Positions 39,367-47,084 of a stretch of 64,000 bases of DNA are shown here, one piece after another. The stretch lies in contig WMKK01000013.1 of assembly GCA_012295225.1 (NCBI GenBank), forward strand, positions 62,001-126,000, read 5' to 3'. The notes below the pieces were generated by a model. The model was given only the letters and a program-made list of their open reading frames with translations. It ran no database searches and was not told the origin of the DNA. Source of the DNA: Ostreococcus mediterraneus (Eukaryota; Chlorophyta; Mamiellophyceae; Mamiellales; Bathycoccaceae). Position numbers and translations under genes: made by a program. Numbering within the stretch: the stretch's first letter is position 1; every line of letters begins with the position of its first letter.

Positions 39367-41025
39367 ATGCCGCGCACGCCAAAGTGGCTGCGCGACAAGC
39401 GTATTCGCGCCGACCTTGCGCGACGTGCGTTCGCCGATCGCGCAACCGCGCCAACATCGCACGCCAGATGTGCGCGAGAGAGCGGCGTCGAGAGGTTGGC
39501 CAAGCGAAGACGATTCACGGCACCCGCTGAAGACGCGTCGACCGCCACGCCGTCTCCCGTGGCGCGGCGGTGCGTCACGCGCGCGACTCGGTACGGATGC
39601 TGCTGCGAGTTCGACGCCGCGGGTGGGTGTATTGGATGCGATGGATCATCGTGCGAGGCGCGAAGCCGAGCGAGAGAGGATGCGCGCTCGGCGTCGCGGG
39701 CGCGGCGCGCGTGGAGCGGCGTCTACGTGACGGGTGTGGAGGTGAGAAGCACCCCACACGAGGCCGAAACCACGCTCGAACTCGCCATGATATACATCCA
39801 TCCTCGAAGCGCACGCGAGGTACGGTGCATGGTGAAGCTCCATGACTTTATTCACGGCAAAACGACGCCCAGGGTGCTCGTGGATGAGACAAAGTCGGCG
39901 AGACAAAGATTTGACTACGCTCGTAAGAATGTCATCAGATTTGCGCCACCCGCGACACCGGACTGGCGAAATGCGACGAATGAAATATTTTTCGCATTCG
40001 CGCGCGAGACGAAAGCCACCTGCGGCTTTCTGGTGACGTCGTACGACGCGTCGATTTGCGTATATCCGCTCGTGCCGTATCGACTCGTGTGGCGCGCCGA
40101 TCCGATGGATGACGAGGACATCATGCACGGCGAGTTCGCCGAGTTAGAGCGACGATGTCGCGACAAGAGTCGCGCGCGAGCTCGCGATCGAGCGCGAAAG
40201 AGTCCTGAGCGGCGCCAACAGCGAGGCGTCTTTGAAGTGCCGAGCACGCGGGCGTCGGCACCGTTACCCAAAGACGCTCCAGCCGCGGCGTACGAGCTCT
40301 TTGGTGGCGTGGGTCAAATTTCGGTGCAAATAGCGAATCGATTTCCATCCTTACGTCGCATTTATATGTTCGAATGGCGAGGTCGCATCGTGTGCGAAGC
40401 GGCGAGACGCCATCCGCGCGTCATCGTCATCGTGACGGATATCAGAACGATGAATTACGTATTCGTCCCACCAGGTGCGTTCGTATGGGCCTCGCCCCCG
40501 TGCGAAGGATATTCGCCACAACGCCGAAGTGAATTCGCGAAAAAAGGTCCCGAATTCGCAAAGTCTGTGCTCGAGCTCGCGGATGCGTACGTGAACGTCA
40601 CGCTCGATTTCATCCGCGCGGCGGCGGCGGCGTGCTGGGTTCTAGAGAATCCATCCGCCGAGCTCCGAAACAGATTGGCAATCTGGAAACACGTTGATTA
40701 CGATCGTTTCACAGTCACGTACTGCAAGTATGGTTTCGATTATAGGAAGAGGACCGATCTGTTTGTTTCGCGCGAGCTCGGTGCGGTTCTGCGCGTCAAC
40801 GGGGGTGGTTTCAAGGCGCCTTGTTCCCCCAAGGCGAGCCCGTGCGATTTGATCAAATGCGGTAGAAGCCACCCACGCGTAGCCGCGGGACTTCCGGCGT
40901 GGATGCTTGGTCGCGTGCCAAAGTCCCTCGTCAACGACATACTCGATCGCGGCGTCGCGCCCTATCTCGCCGCGACGTACGGCGACGGCGACGGGTTCGT
41001 GTGCCGTCGTTCGCGAGGTCGATAG
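39367..41025 (+). CDS. C5-cytosine DNA methyltransferase with N-terminal Cys cluster and BAH-like segment
   Basis: This 552-residue protein has the catalytic core at about 300-540: motif I YELFGGVGQISVQIA (SAM-binding), MFEWRGRIVCEA, motif IV FVWASPPCEGYSPQ with catalytic Cys379, motif VI WVLENPSAELRNR, motif VIII YGFDYRKRTDLFVS, and a weak motif X near GRVPKSLVNDIL. The ENP form of motif VI is common in phage and viral enzymes. Residues 76-98 are a dense Cys cluster (RYGCCCEFDAAGGCIGCD) that could bind zinc. Residues 118-243 look BAH-like, from TLELAMIYIHP through TNEIFFAFARE; this call is weaker. The N-terminal ~60 residues are Arg-rich and the start ATG is uncertain. It is divergent from Fanzor and inside the same island, which suggests a shared role. 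Confidence 0.82.
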   Translation: MPRTPKWLRDKRIRADLARRAFADRATAPTSHARCARESGVERLAKRRRFTAPAEDASTATPSPVARRCVTRATRYGCCCEFDAAGGCIGCDGSSCEARSRAREDARSASRARRAWSGVYVTGVEVRSTPHEAETTLELAMIYIHPRSAREVRCMVKLHDFIHGKTTPRVLVDETKSARQRFDYARKNVIRFAPPATPDWRNATNEIFFAFARETKATCGFLVTSYDASICVYPLVPYRLVWRADPMDDEDIMHGEFAELERRCRDKSRARARDRARKSPERRQQRGVFEVPSTRASAPLPKDAPAAAYELFGGVGQISVQIANRFPSLRRIYMFEWRGRIVCEAARRHPRVIVIVTDIRTMNYVFVPPGAFVWASPPCEGYSPQRRSEFAKKGPEFAKSVLELADAYVNVTLDFIRAAAAACWVLENPSAELRNRLAIWKHVDYDRFTVTYCKYGFDYRKRTDLFVSRELGAVLRVNGGGFKAPCSPKASPCDLIKCGRSHPRVAAGLPAWMLGRVPKSLVNDILDRGVAPYLAATYGDGDGFVCRRSRGR

Positions 41026-41785
41026 CGTCGCGACGCACCAACGACAGTTGTTATATAAGTATATATACAGGAGAGTGTTTGTTTGTTCTGGTACGCTGAA
41101 CAGCCGCGCGACGCGCGAGACGCTCGAGACGTGTGTACATGTGCGCGTCTCGTACACATGGTGTGACGTGACGTTTTCAATCCCCAGTACGGGTGACGAG
41201 TCATGATTGGTCAAAAACACCCACTCAAGGGGTGTACCGATTGACACTCCCGAGGCGCCGGTTGGTGTCGAGACGCCGCGCGATGGGGATGCGCCACTCC
41301 ACGACGCGTCGTGCGAGTCGCCGGCGCGATGTAACCGTCACGCACGCGCGCGCGTGAAGCATAAACACACCGAACGCATCGTGCGTTCGCGCATCGATTC
41401 GTTCGGTCGCGTCGCGCGCGTTATCAAGATATGTGTGACCACTCCACAATGGGTGTCGCGTCGTCTCGCCTCGGAAGATCGATGGCACTCGAGCGACGCC
41501 GTCGACGGACGTGTTTGCACGCGAAGAACCATAAAGATAGAATAAAAAAAGGTGCGCTTTTGAAGCGATGTCTGGTGTTCGTCGTCGAGCGAATCAACGC
41601 GTCGCGTTTCGCGAGGTCGCGCGGAGCGCGCGAGCAGTCTCGTCTCGTCTCGGGCGTTGACTTGCGTTGACTTGCGTTGACTTGAGTCTCGATTCGACTC
41701 AACTTCGGTTCAAGTGACTGACAGAAAACGTTTTTAGCGAGCGTACGATCATTCAAACACATGTAGCATTTCAAGCTATGTCAGT
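41026..41785. other. Right flank of the island, non-coding
   Basis: About 760 bp follow the methyltransferase. No convincing gene is seen; small frames on both strands are chance-like. It contains three tandem copies of GCGTTGACTT (41,654-41,683) and runs into a structured, hairpin-rich segment. Confidence 0.5.
41654..41683 (+). repeat. Three tandem copies of a 10-bp unit, GCGTTGACTT
   Basis: Three exact head-to-tail copies lie inside the island's right flank. A looser cluster of the core GTTGA, three copies on the minus strand (34,051-34,077), lies at the left edge just past the Fanzor stop. The two clusters point outward in opposite orientation, as subterminal repeats of a mobile element would. 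This interpretation is tentative. Confidence 0.7.
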
Positions 41786-41957
41786 GATACCGGCGTGACA
41801 ACCGGTATCCGATTCGGGGAGGGCTATGCACGTTGGGGGTTGGGGCACACGCTCCGATTCCCCCCCGAGAAGTCTTAACGGCCTCATGCGTGGCTTCTTG
41901 GCGTTGTCGATTTATCCGGCGTCGTTGAAGCCTTAGTAAGGAGAACTTGTTCTCCTT
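41786..41957. other. Hairpin-rich, G-quadruplex-capable segment at the right island edge
   Basis: Inverted repeats seen: GATACCGG (41786-41793) with CCGGTATC (41802-41809), loop of 8; a G-run/C-run stem between about 41814-41822 and 41860-41868 with one mismatch; GGCTTC (41892-41897) with GAAGCC (41927-41932); and AAGGAGAAC (41938-41946) with GTTCTCCTT (41949-41957), loop of 2. Inside, four G-runs (41816-41845) could form a quadruplex. It may be a structured RNA, a terminator or a mobile-element end. It is not a tRNA or a spliceosomal snRNA that I recognise. Confidence 0.6.
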
Positions 41958-42655
41958 GTTAGCCGTTGTAATTGATACGCGCGGCTCGGCAAGTCATTTC
42001 CAATCCATAGATTGACGGCGTCTGGCTGCGCGCCCGCGAACGCCTCCGTAGCAAACGCAGGCGCCTCGCCAACATCCTCTTCGTACATCGCGCGCAGCGC
42101 TGGGTCGGTACGTAAATTATCATTCTGCATCGACGCGTACGCGCGATAATGTGGGATTCTCTCATCTACCGCTACCCCGTTGTAATTGTGTAATTGATCT
42201 ACCGCTACCCCGTTCTCGAGCGAGCGAAGAAAATCATCCACGTCGACATCCACCGCGCGCGGCTCCACAAACAACCATGTCCCCTCACCGCCGCCGTCGT
42301 CGTCTCCGCCATCGAACACGACATCGACATCGTCATCCAAACCAACGACGCGTTTGCCAGTGTAATACACCGCGGCGTCGCCTCGCCCATGCGGCGCGAC
42401 GTTGACCCGGATGACGCTCGAGCCGCTCGCGCGCGCGCGCTCCGCCACCTTGTCCACGCTCGACCACGCCGCGTGCGCGCGCCAATCATCCGTCGCGTGC
42501 GCGCACACGAATGGCATATTTTTCGCGAGATATTCCGTGGCGAACGCGAGCGCGCTCGGCGGCACCGCGAGTCGAGGCACGTCGCGCGGCACACAGGCTC
42601 TGGTGTCAACCATCGCCTTCAGCGCCGCGGCTTCAACGTCTGCGCGCGTCGTCAT
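41933..42655 (-). pseudogene. JMJD7: JMJD7-type JmjC hydroxylase, N-terminal half only; catalytic half missing
   Basis: This is a 240-residue open frame starting at the ATG 42655. It matches the N-terminal half of JMJD7 (Fe(II)/2-oxoglutarate lysyl hydroxylase of DRG GTPases): VPRDVPRLAVPPSALAFATE, YLAKNMPFVCAHATDDWRAH, and near the end AQPDAVNLWIGNDLPSR. In intact proteins the next residues are the HKDHYENLY segment with the iron-binding His and Asp. Here homology stops at that point, and the frame reads 15 foreign residues to a stop. The catalytic half is absent, so the product cannot be an oxygenase. An 11-residue duplication (33-bp tandem repeat) also lies inside. The cut is on the island-facing side, mirroring the PDS fragment. 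Confidence 0.82.
42164..42214 (-). repeat. 33-bp tandem duplication inside the JMJD7 fragment
   Basis: The 18 bases at 42164-42181 recur at 42197-42214 in the same orientation, a 33-bp period that keeps the reading frame and repeats NGVAVD in the protein. The 12-mer CCGTTGTAATTG from this repeat also occurs at 41963-41974, exactly at the point where JMJD7 similarity ends. Confidence 0.9.
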
Positions 42656-42877
42656 CGCCACGAACGCGCCGAACGCAAGGGTTGGCGTGGAGCGCCGCGC
42701 ACGCGCGCGTCGAGGCGTCGACGGGGGCGCTCGCGGCGCGGTGTGTCGAGATGAGCTGTCGAAAACCGTTACGACGACACAAACCGCCGCACGAGCTCCA
42801 ACGCCGCGCGCGTCATCCTTCGTCGCGCGCGCCGCACGACGACCGTAGAAGAAAGCATCGTAACGCACGGGTTCGAT

Positions 42878-43951
42878 ATGTCGACGCACGCGAGGCGTCC
42901 CGCGGTGTCGTCGCGCGCCGCGTCTGCGGTCAACCATCGTCACGGCGCAGAGGGGGAAGAGCTCATCGATCGAAATCACGCCACACCCGCGCGCGGTGCC
43001 GCCGCGCGCGCAGTCAAAGGGGAGCAATCGCATCATGCTATACTTTCTGACGTCACGGGCGCGTTCGATGACGAATGGTCGGCGTGGGCGATGAAGGGGA
43101 CGCCGAAAGTGCAACACGCGCCCGCGCGTCGGGCGCCGGACAGCGCGCGCGCGTATCACGGCGCCGGCTCACCGAGTAAAATGAAGTATAATTCGCCGTT
43201 GACGCGCGCAAAGAATGGAGAGTTTATCGATGCGATTGATGATGCGATTGATGCGGCGATTGGGGCGACGGTGTCATCGATGTCGGTCGTGGGCTCGTGG
43301 CTCGGAGACGTGATACATTCGGCGGGTAGTAAAAAGAATGACGACGATGACGACGGGTATTCGTCCGTCGCGCGGCGTCAAGTGATTCGAGATAAAGAGA
43401 ATATTGGTATGATGACGCCGCCGGGGGTAAAGTCGTTCGGGGCACCCCAGGCGAGCAATGCGATGAACATTGAGAGAGAATTGGCGGAGACGCAGGCCGA
43501 GTTGGCAGGGGCTCGAGCGCGCGAGCGCGACATGGTGAGCAAGTTTGAGTCGTTAAAGAAGCAAAACTTGGCGTTACAAAAGCGCCAAGTTGCGCGAGAG
43601 AATAAGCATGACGAGGCGAACGAAACTATGACGTTAGTGGAGCAACTCAAGGCGCAAGTTGAGGCGTTAATGAGCGAAAAGGCGCAAATGGCGCGCGACA
43701 TCAACGCGTTGACTCGGGAAAATAAAGACATGCGCACGTTTATGGTGTGTAACGGATTGATCGCGAACGACGACGAAGACGAAGAAGAAGAATTCGATAA
43801 TGATGAGGACAACGTCAATTTCATCACTGATGAAGGTGACATGTCCACAGCTTCGAGTGATATCGACGCGCTCTCGACAATGGACAGAGAAGCGCTCGAA
43901 CGCGAAATCGCCGAGTTGGAAGCGTCCTTGAGCGCTGCATCGTCGCCTTAA
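42878..43951 (+). CDS. Coiled-coil protein with a KEN motif, unknown function
   Basis: This is a 357-residue protein not assigned to a family. The N-terminal ~100 residues are disordered and Arg/Ala-rich. FIDAIDDAIDAAIGATVSS, near 115-133, is an amphipathic helix. RDKENIG (about 170-176) contains a KEN box, a recognition motif for anaphase-promoting-complex degradation. A long coiled coil (about 197-285: AETQAELAGARARERDMVSK, VEQLKAQVEALMSEKAQMAR) is followed by an acidic segment and a final short coil, REIAELEASLSAASSP. This fits a cell-cycle-regulated structural protein, for example of spindle or centromere, but that is inference from the motif. It is divergent from the JMJD7 fragment. Confidence 0.7.
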   Translation: MSTHARRPAVSSRAASAVNHRHGAEGEELIDRNHATPARGAAARAVKGEQSHHAILSDVTGAFDDEWSAWAMKGTPKVQHAPARRAPDSARAYHGAGSPSKMKYNSPLTRAKNGEFIDAIDDAIDAAIGATVSSMSVVGSWLGDVIHSAGSKKNDDDDDGYSSVARRQVIRDKENIGMMTPPGVKSFGAPQASNAMNIERELAETQAELAGARARERDMVSKFESLKKQNLALQKRQVARENKHDEANETMTLVEQLKAQVEALMSEKAQMARDINALTRENKDMRTFMVCNGLIANDDEDEEEEFDNDEDNVNFITDEGDMSTASSDIDALSTMDREALEREIAELEASLSAASSP

Positions 43952-44019
43952 AGATGTGTTTCGACTACTGACTTGTATTATTATCATTATCGTCATGATT
44001 TGTACTGTACTACTGTTAC

Positions 44020-45966
44020 TTAAACGCGATCCTCTTCTTCATCCGCGAAATCCAACGAGACATCTAAAGAGCCATTGCCGAGCGCGCGCAAATCCAATGG
44101 CATCATATCTTGCTCAAACGACGCCGCCACGTCGCAATCGTCATCATCGCACGGACTCATGAACTCCGGACCGGCGATTTTTAACGCCAAGTCCACCGTG
44201 AGCGGCGTGAGCGCCATAGATAAGATGACGACGACGACGAGGAGCTCGTCGAGGCCCATCGGGAAGAGCGACCCAGTCGATCCCGACGTCGCCTGGCCGA
44301 AAATAACAAACGCAAACTCGCCACCTTGGCTTAAGAACGCACCCGCCACGAGAGCTTCGCGCCAGGTTAAGCCAACTGCGGGTCCGAGCGCGGTGACCAC
44401 GGCTGTCTTACTCGCCATGAGCGTCAATGTCATGACGAGCACAACGGGCCACAAGTGAAGCGCGAGAGGCAAATCAATCGTCGTCCCGATGGTGACAAAG
44501 AAGAGCGACAAAAATAATCCCTTGAACGCTTGGAGCTCGCGAATGATGGTGTGCGAGTACACTGTATCCGCAAGGACAATACCGGCCAAAAACGCGCCGA
44601 GTGAATCTGAAAAACCAATGGCGCTCGTGGCAAAGCTAAAGCCAAAGAGCACCAATAATGACATGGCGACAAAGACGTCGTTGCCGCAGTCAGCTTTGGA
44701 GATGGCTTTATATCCACTCACGGCGATAAATCGACCAGCGAATGCCAAGAATCCAAGGTCGAGTAATGACGTTGCCCCACCTGCGGCAAGAAGCGGAACG
44801 TCTACGGCATCGCCACCTTTGCCGATGGATTGTAAAACTGGGAGCAAAATGATAAACGGCACCACGGCCAAATCTTGAAACAACAATACACCCAAAGACG
44901 CGGTACCAAACTTCGTGGTGAGCATTTTACGATCGGCCAAGAGCTGCAATCCAAACGCTGATGACGACAGCGAAAGTGCGAAACCAATCACGACAGCTTC
45001 CAACACGGACGACACTTGTAACATTTCATCGTTACCAGGTTGAATGTACTCCAACACCGCCGTTCCGATGGCTGATCCTGCGGGTAAAAGAGCCGCGGCA
45101 AACGCCAGATTCACAAACAATACTTGCGTAAAGCCCAATCCAAACGCATACTTGGCCAACGACGTCAAGCGCTTCACCGAAAGCTCCAAACCCATCTCAA
45201 ATAATAGAAATTGAATCCCGAGCTCACAAAATTGATCGACCTCTTGATTTTCGACAAAAAGCCCGAACCGATGAAGCAGCAATCCTATTCCTAAGAATCC
45301 AAGCACCGGACTCAACGCAAGTTTTTTAAATAACGGCACGATGACCACCACCGACGCGAGCAACAGCCCGATGTCGATATCCACAGATTTCAACACCTTG
45401 GTCCATTCATTTTCATCCAAGAGCGCTCCGGCGCCCGCTTCCCGTCGCGTAGCGTCGACAATCGATTCCACAAACAATCCAGGGTCCTCCACCGCCTCGA
45501 CAAGCTTGCCCGTGGGTAACGCCGTCTCTTCGCGCGCACCGTTAAGTAGTCCCATCATCTCTTGTCCCAACTCCACCCCGCGTTTGACAAACGACAACGG
45601 CGTCACGCCGTTCCCATCCGTAATCCTCGGCGACACCATCTCGAAACTCCTCGCCGTCTGATCACCTAAAAATACCGGAAATTTTACATGCACTGCATCT
45701 ATAACCGCATGCGCATCGCTGAATGATGGAAAATGAGCCGACGCGTACGACGCCGCGTCGCTCGCAAAGGTGACCAACTCAATCCCCCCAAACGCGTGTA
45801 TCACGTGCGAATCTCCTCTCGCGCGCCCTCGAACGCGCCGTCGCGTCTCAAAACTATGTTTTCCATCGCTCTCGTGCCACACATTCGCCGCACCACGCCT
45901 GGTTGATGCGTGCTTTGAAGATAATGCACGCGCGGCGACACTCGAGCCTGCGCAGGCGATCACCAT
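44020..45966 (-). CDS. KEA/KefB-type K+/H+ antiporter (CPA2 family), probably plastid
   Basis: This is a 648-residue cation/proton antiporter. About 12-13 membrane helices lie between residues 195 and 600. Family motifs: GFLGIGLLLHRFGLF, ELGIQFLLFEMGLELS, LSLSSSAFGLQLLADRK, GVLLFQDLAVVPFIILLP (with the ion-site QD pair), GAFLAGIVLADTVYSH and LSQGGEFAFVIFG. The N-terminal ~190 residues lack helices; the first ~50 are Arg/Ser/Ala-rich, as in a plastid transit peptide, and the rest is a soluble domain. The C-terminus is short and acidic, with no RCK (TrkA-N) nucleotide-binding domain, unlike KEA1-3 of plants. Plant KEAs set stromal or thylakoid pH and K+; that role is likely here. Confidence 0.88.
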   Translation of the reverse strand: MVIACAGSSVAARALSSKHASTRRGAANVWHESDGKHSFETRRRVRGRARGDSHVIHAFGGIELVTFASDAASYASAHFPSFSDAHAVIDAVHVKFPVFLGDQTARSFEMVSPRITDGNGVTPLSFVKRGVELGQEMMGLLNGAREETALPTGKLVEAVEDPGLFVESIVDATRREAGAGALLDENEWTKVLKSVDIDIGLLLASVVVIVPLFKKLALSPVLGFLGIGLLLHRFGLFVENQEVDQFCELGIQFLLFEMGLELSVKRLTSLAKYAFGLGFTQVLFVNLAFAAALLPAGSAIGTAVLEYIQPGNDEMLQVSSVLEAVVIGFALSLSSSAFGLQLLADRKMLTTKFGTASLGVLLFQDLAVVPFIILLPVLQSIGKGGDAVDVPLLAAGGATSLLDLGFLAFAGRFIAVSGYKAISKADCGNDVFVAMSLLVLFGFSFATSAIGFSDSLGAFLAGIVLADTVYSHTIIRELQAFKGLFLSLFFVTIGTTIDLPLALHLWPVVLVMTLTLMASKTAVVTALGPAVGLTWREALVAGAFLSQGGEFAFVIFGQATSGSTGSLFPMGLDELLVVVVILSMALTPLTVDLALKIAGPEFMSPCDDDDCDVAASFEQDMMPLDLRALGNGSLDVSLDFADEEEDRV

Positions 45967-46395
45967 CGTTCGAGCTCAACGCGCGTTCTCTCGCTCTCTC
46001 GCCCCGCGCACACCGCGAGTGATGTGTGAGAACCAATCAACGCACGTCGCGTGAGCTTTCCCGCGCCTTCGTCGGCGCGTCGCGATCGATCGCGCGTCGA
46101 GCTGTCGCGGTCGTCGACGTCGACGGCGGCCACAACCCTCCGGATAAATAAATATTAAACTCGGACACTCGGATCATAATATACTCATCAAACAACTTTA
46201 TCGTTTTTTGAATGGTGTTCGTTGCGTCCGCGTCAGCTTCGAGCCGCACAACGGGACACGCGCGCTTCATCGCCGTCGCATCGACCGCGCGCGCGCGGAC
46301 GCCACAGCACGCGCGACGACATCGCGTTCTATCGCACTCGCTCGTCTTTCTCGCCAATTCTCGTCGTTCGCGCGCACAGCGGCACTCGGGACACC
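45967..46395. promoter_or_regulatory. Divergent promoter region of the KEA and F-box-like genes
   Basis: About 430 bp lie between divergent starts. It is GC-rich with a short AT-rich block (about 46,140-46,215). The plus-strand frame of the downstream gene is open back to 46222, but its codons there are Arg-rich and unsupported. No RNA gene was seen. Confidence 0.45.
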
Positions 46396-46980
46396 ATGAG
46401 CTCGGACGACGCCGGTTCGGACAGCGACGACTACACGACGTGTCCGCTGGAAACGCTGCTCGACCCGGAGCTCACCGGGGCGGTGACGAAGTCATCCGTC
46501 ATCGCGTTGCTCGAGGCGCAATCTGCGTCGGAGCTCGCGAGGACGTCGAATTTGTGCACGTGCGCGAAGACGTGCAAGTTTCGCAAGTACGTCGACTGCG
46601 ACGAGTTGTGGTGGCCTCGATGCGCGGCGGCGTGGTACGAGCCCGGTCAGGCGCCTGCGTGTCCTGGGAAAGCGCCAAAGGATAAGAAGAGCTGGAAGAA
46701 TGCGTACTTGGCGCTGAAACCTGAGGATGGGCCATCGGTGGAGGATGTGCGACGACGCGAAGCCAAGGTGGCCAAGCGACTGGCGATGCTCGAAAAGTGG
46801 GCCGAGGAGAATAAAGCGGGTGGAGGTGCGATGCGTGGGCGTGCATTGGGTGGTGGTGAGGTCGTGGCACCGGTTGGAGAGGATAAGGATGCGATGCGGG
46901 AGTTTTACAAGACGGTGCGATCGAAACCAAAGGGGAAGTCTGCGCAGCGCTCGCACGCGCCGGTGTTTGGCGCGGATTGA
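46396..46980 (+). CDS. F-box-like protein, unknown target
   Basis: This is a 194-residue protein. The N-terminal part has an F-box-like layout: SVIALLEAQSASELARTSNL, then a Cys-rich link CTCAKTCKFRKYVDCDELWW and PRCAAAWYEPG, which resembles the typical F-box end (LW-x2-C-x3-W). Cys residues (CTCAKTC) between the helices are more than usual. The C-terminal half is a charged helix (VEDVRRREAKVAKRLAMLEK) and a Gly/Lys-rich tail. If an F-box is right, it would act as an adaptor to an SCF ubiquitin ligase. A small zinc-binding protein is the alternative. It is convergent with the neurochondrin gene. Confidence 0.5.
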   Translation: MSSDDAGSDSDDYTTCPLETLLDPELTGAVTKSSVIALLEAQSASELARTSNLCTCAKTCKFRKYVDCDELWWPRCAAAWYEPGQAPACPGKAPKDKKSWKNAYLALKPEDGPSVEDVRRREAKVAKRLAMLEKWAEENKAGGGAMRGRALGGGEVVAPVGEDKDAMREFYKTVRSKPKGKSAQRSHAPVFGAD

Positions 46981-47084
46981 AAACGACGACATACTTTACG
47001 CGCCATTCACTTACTTTCATTTTTTAAACGCTTGTGTACCATTCCTTGTAACGATCACTTTCATCACTTTCACAAAATTCGCTG

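Noticed and set aside
41786-41957. Spliceosomal snRNA or riboswitch at the hairpin cluster
   Set aside because: I compared it with U1, U2, U4, U5 and U6 landmarks and the TPP riboswitch core from memory and saw none of them; kept only as an unassigned structured segment.
34000-42000. Large-virus insertion
   Set aside because: No capsid, polymerase or other viral core gene is seen; Fanzor and methyltransferase alone do not establish a viral origin.
42656-43159. Upstream extension of the JMJD7 frame
   Set aside because: JMJD7 similarity and a sensible ATG begin at 42655; the extension overlaps the coiled-coil gene and looks like chance.
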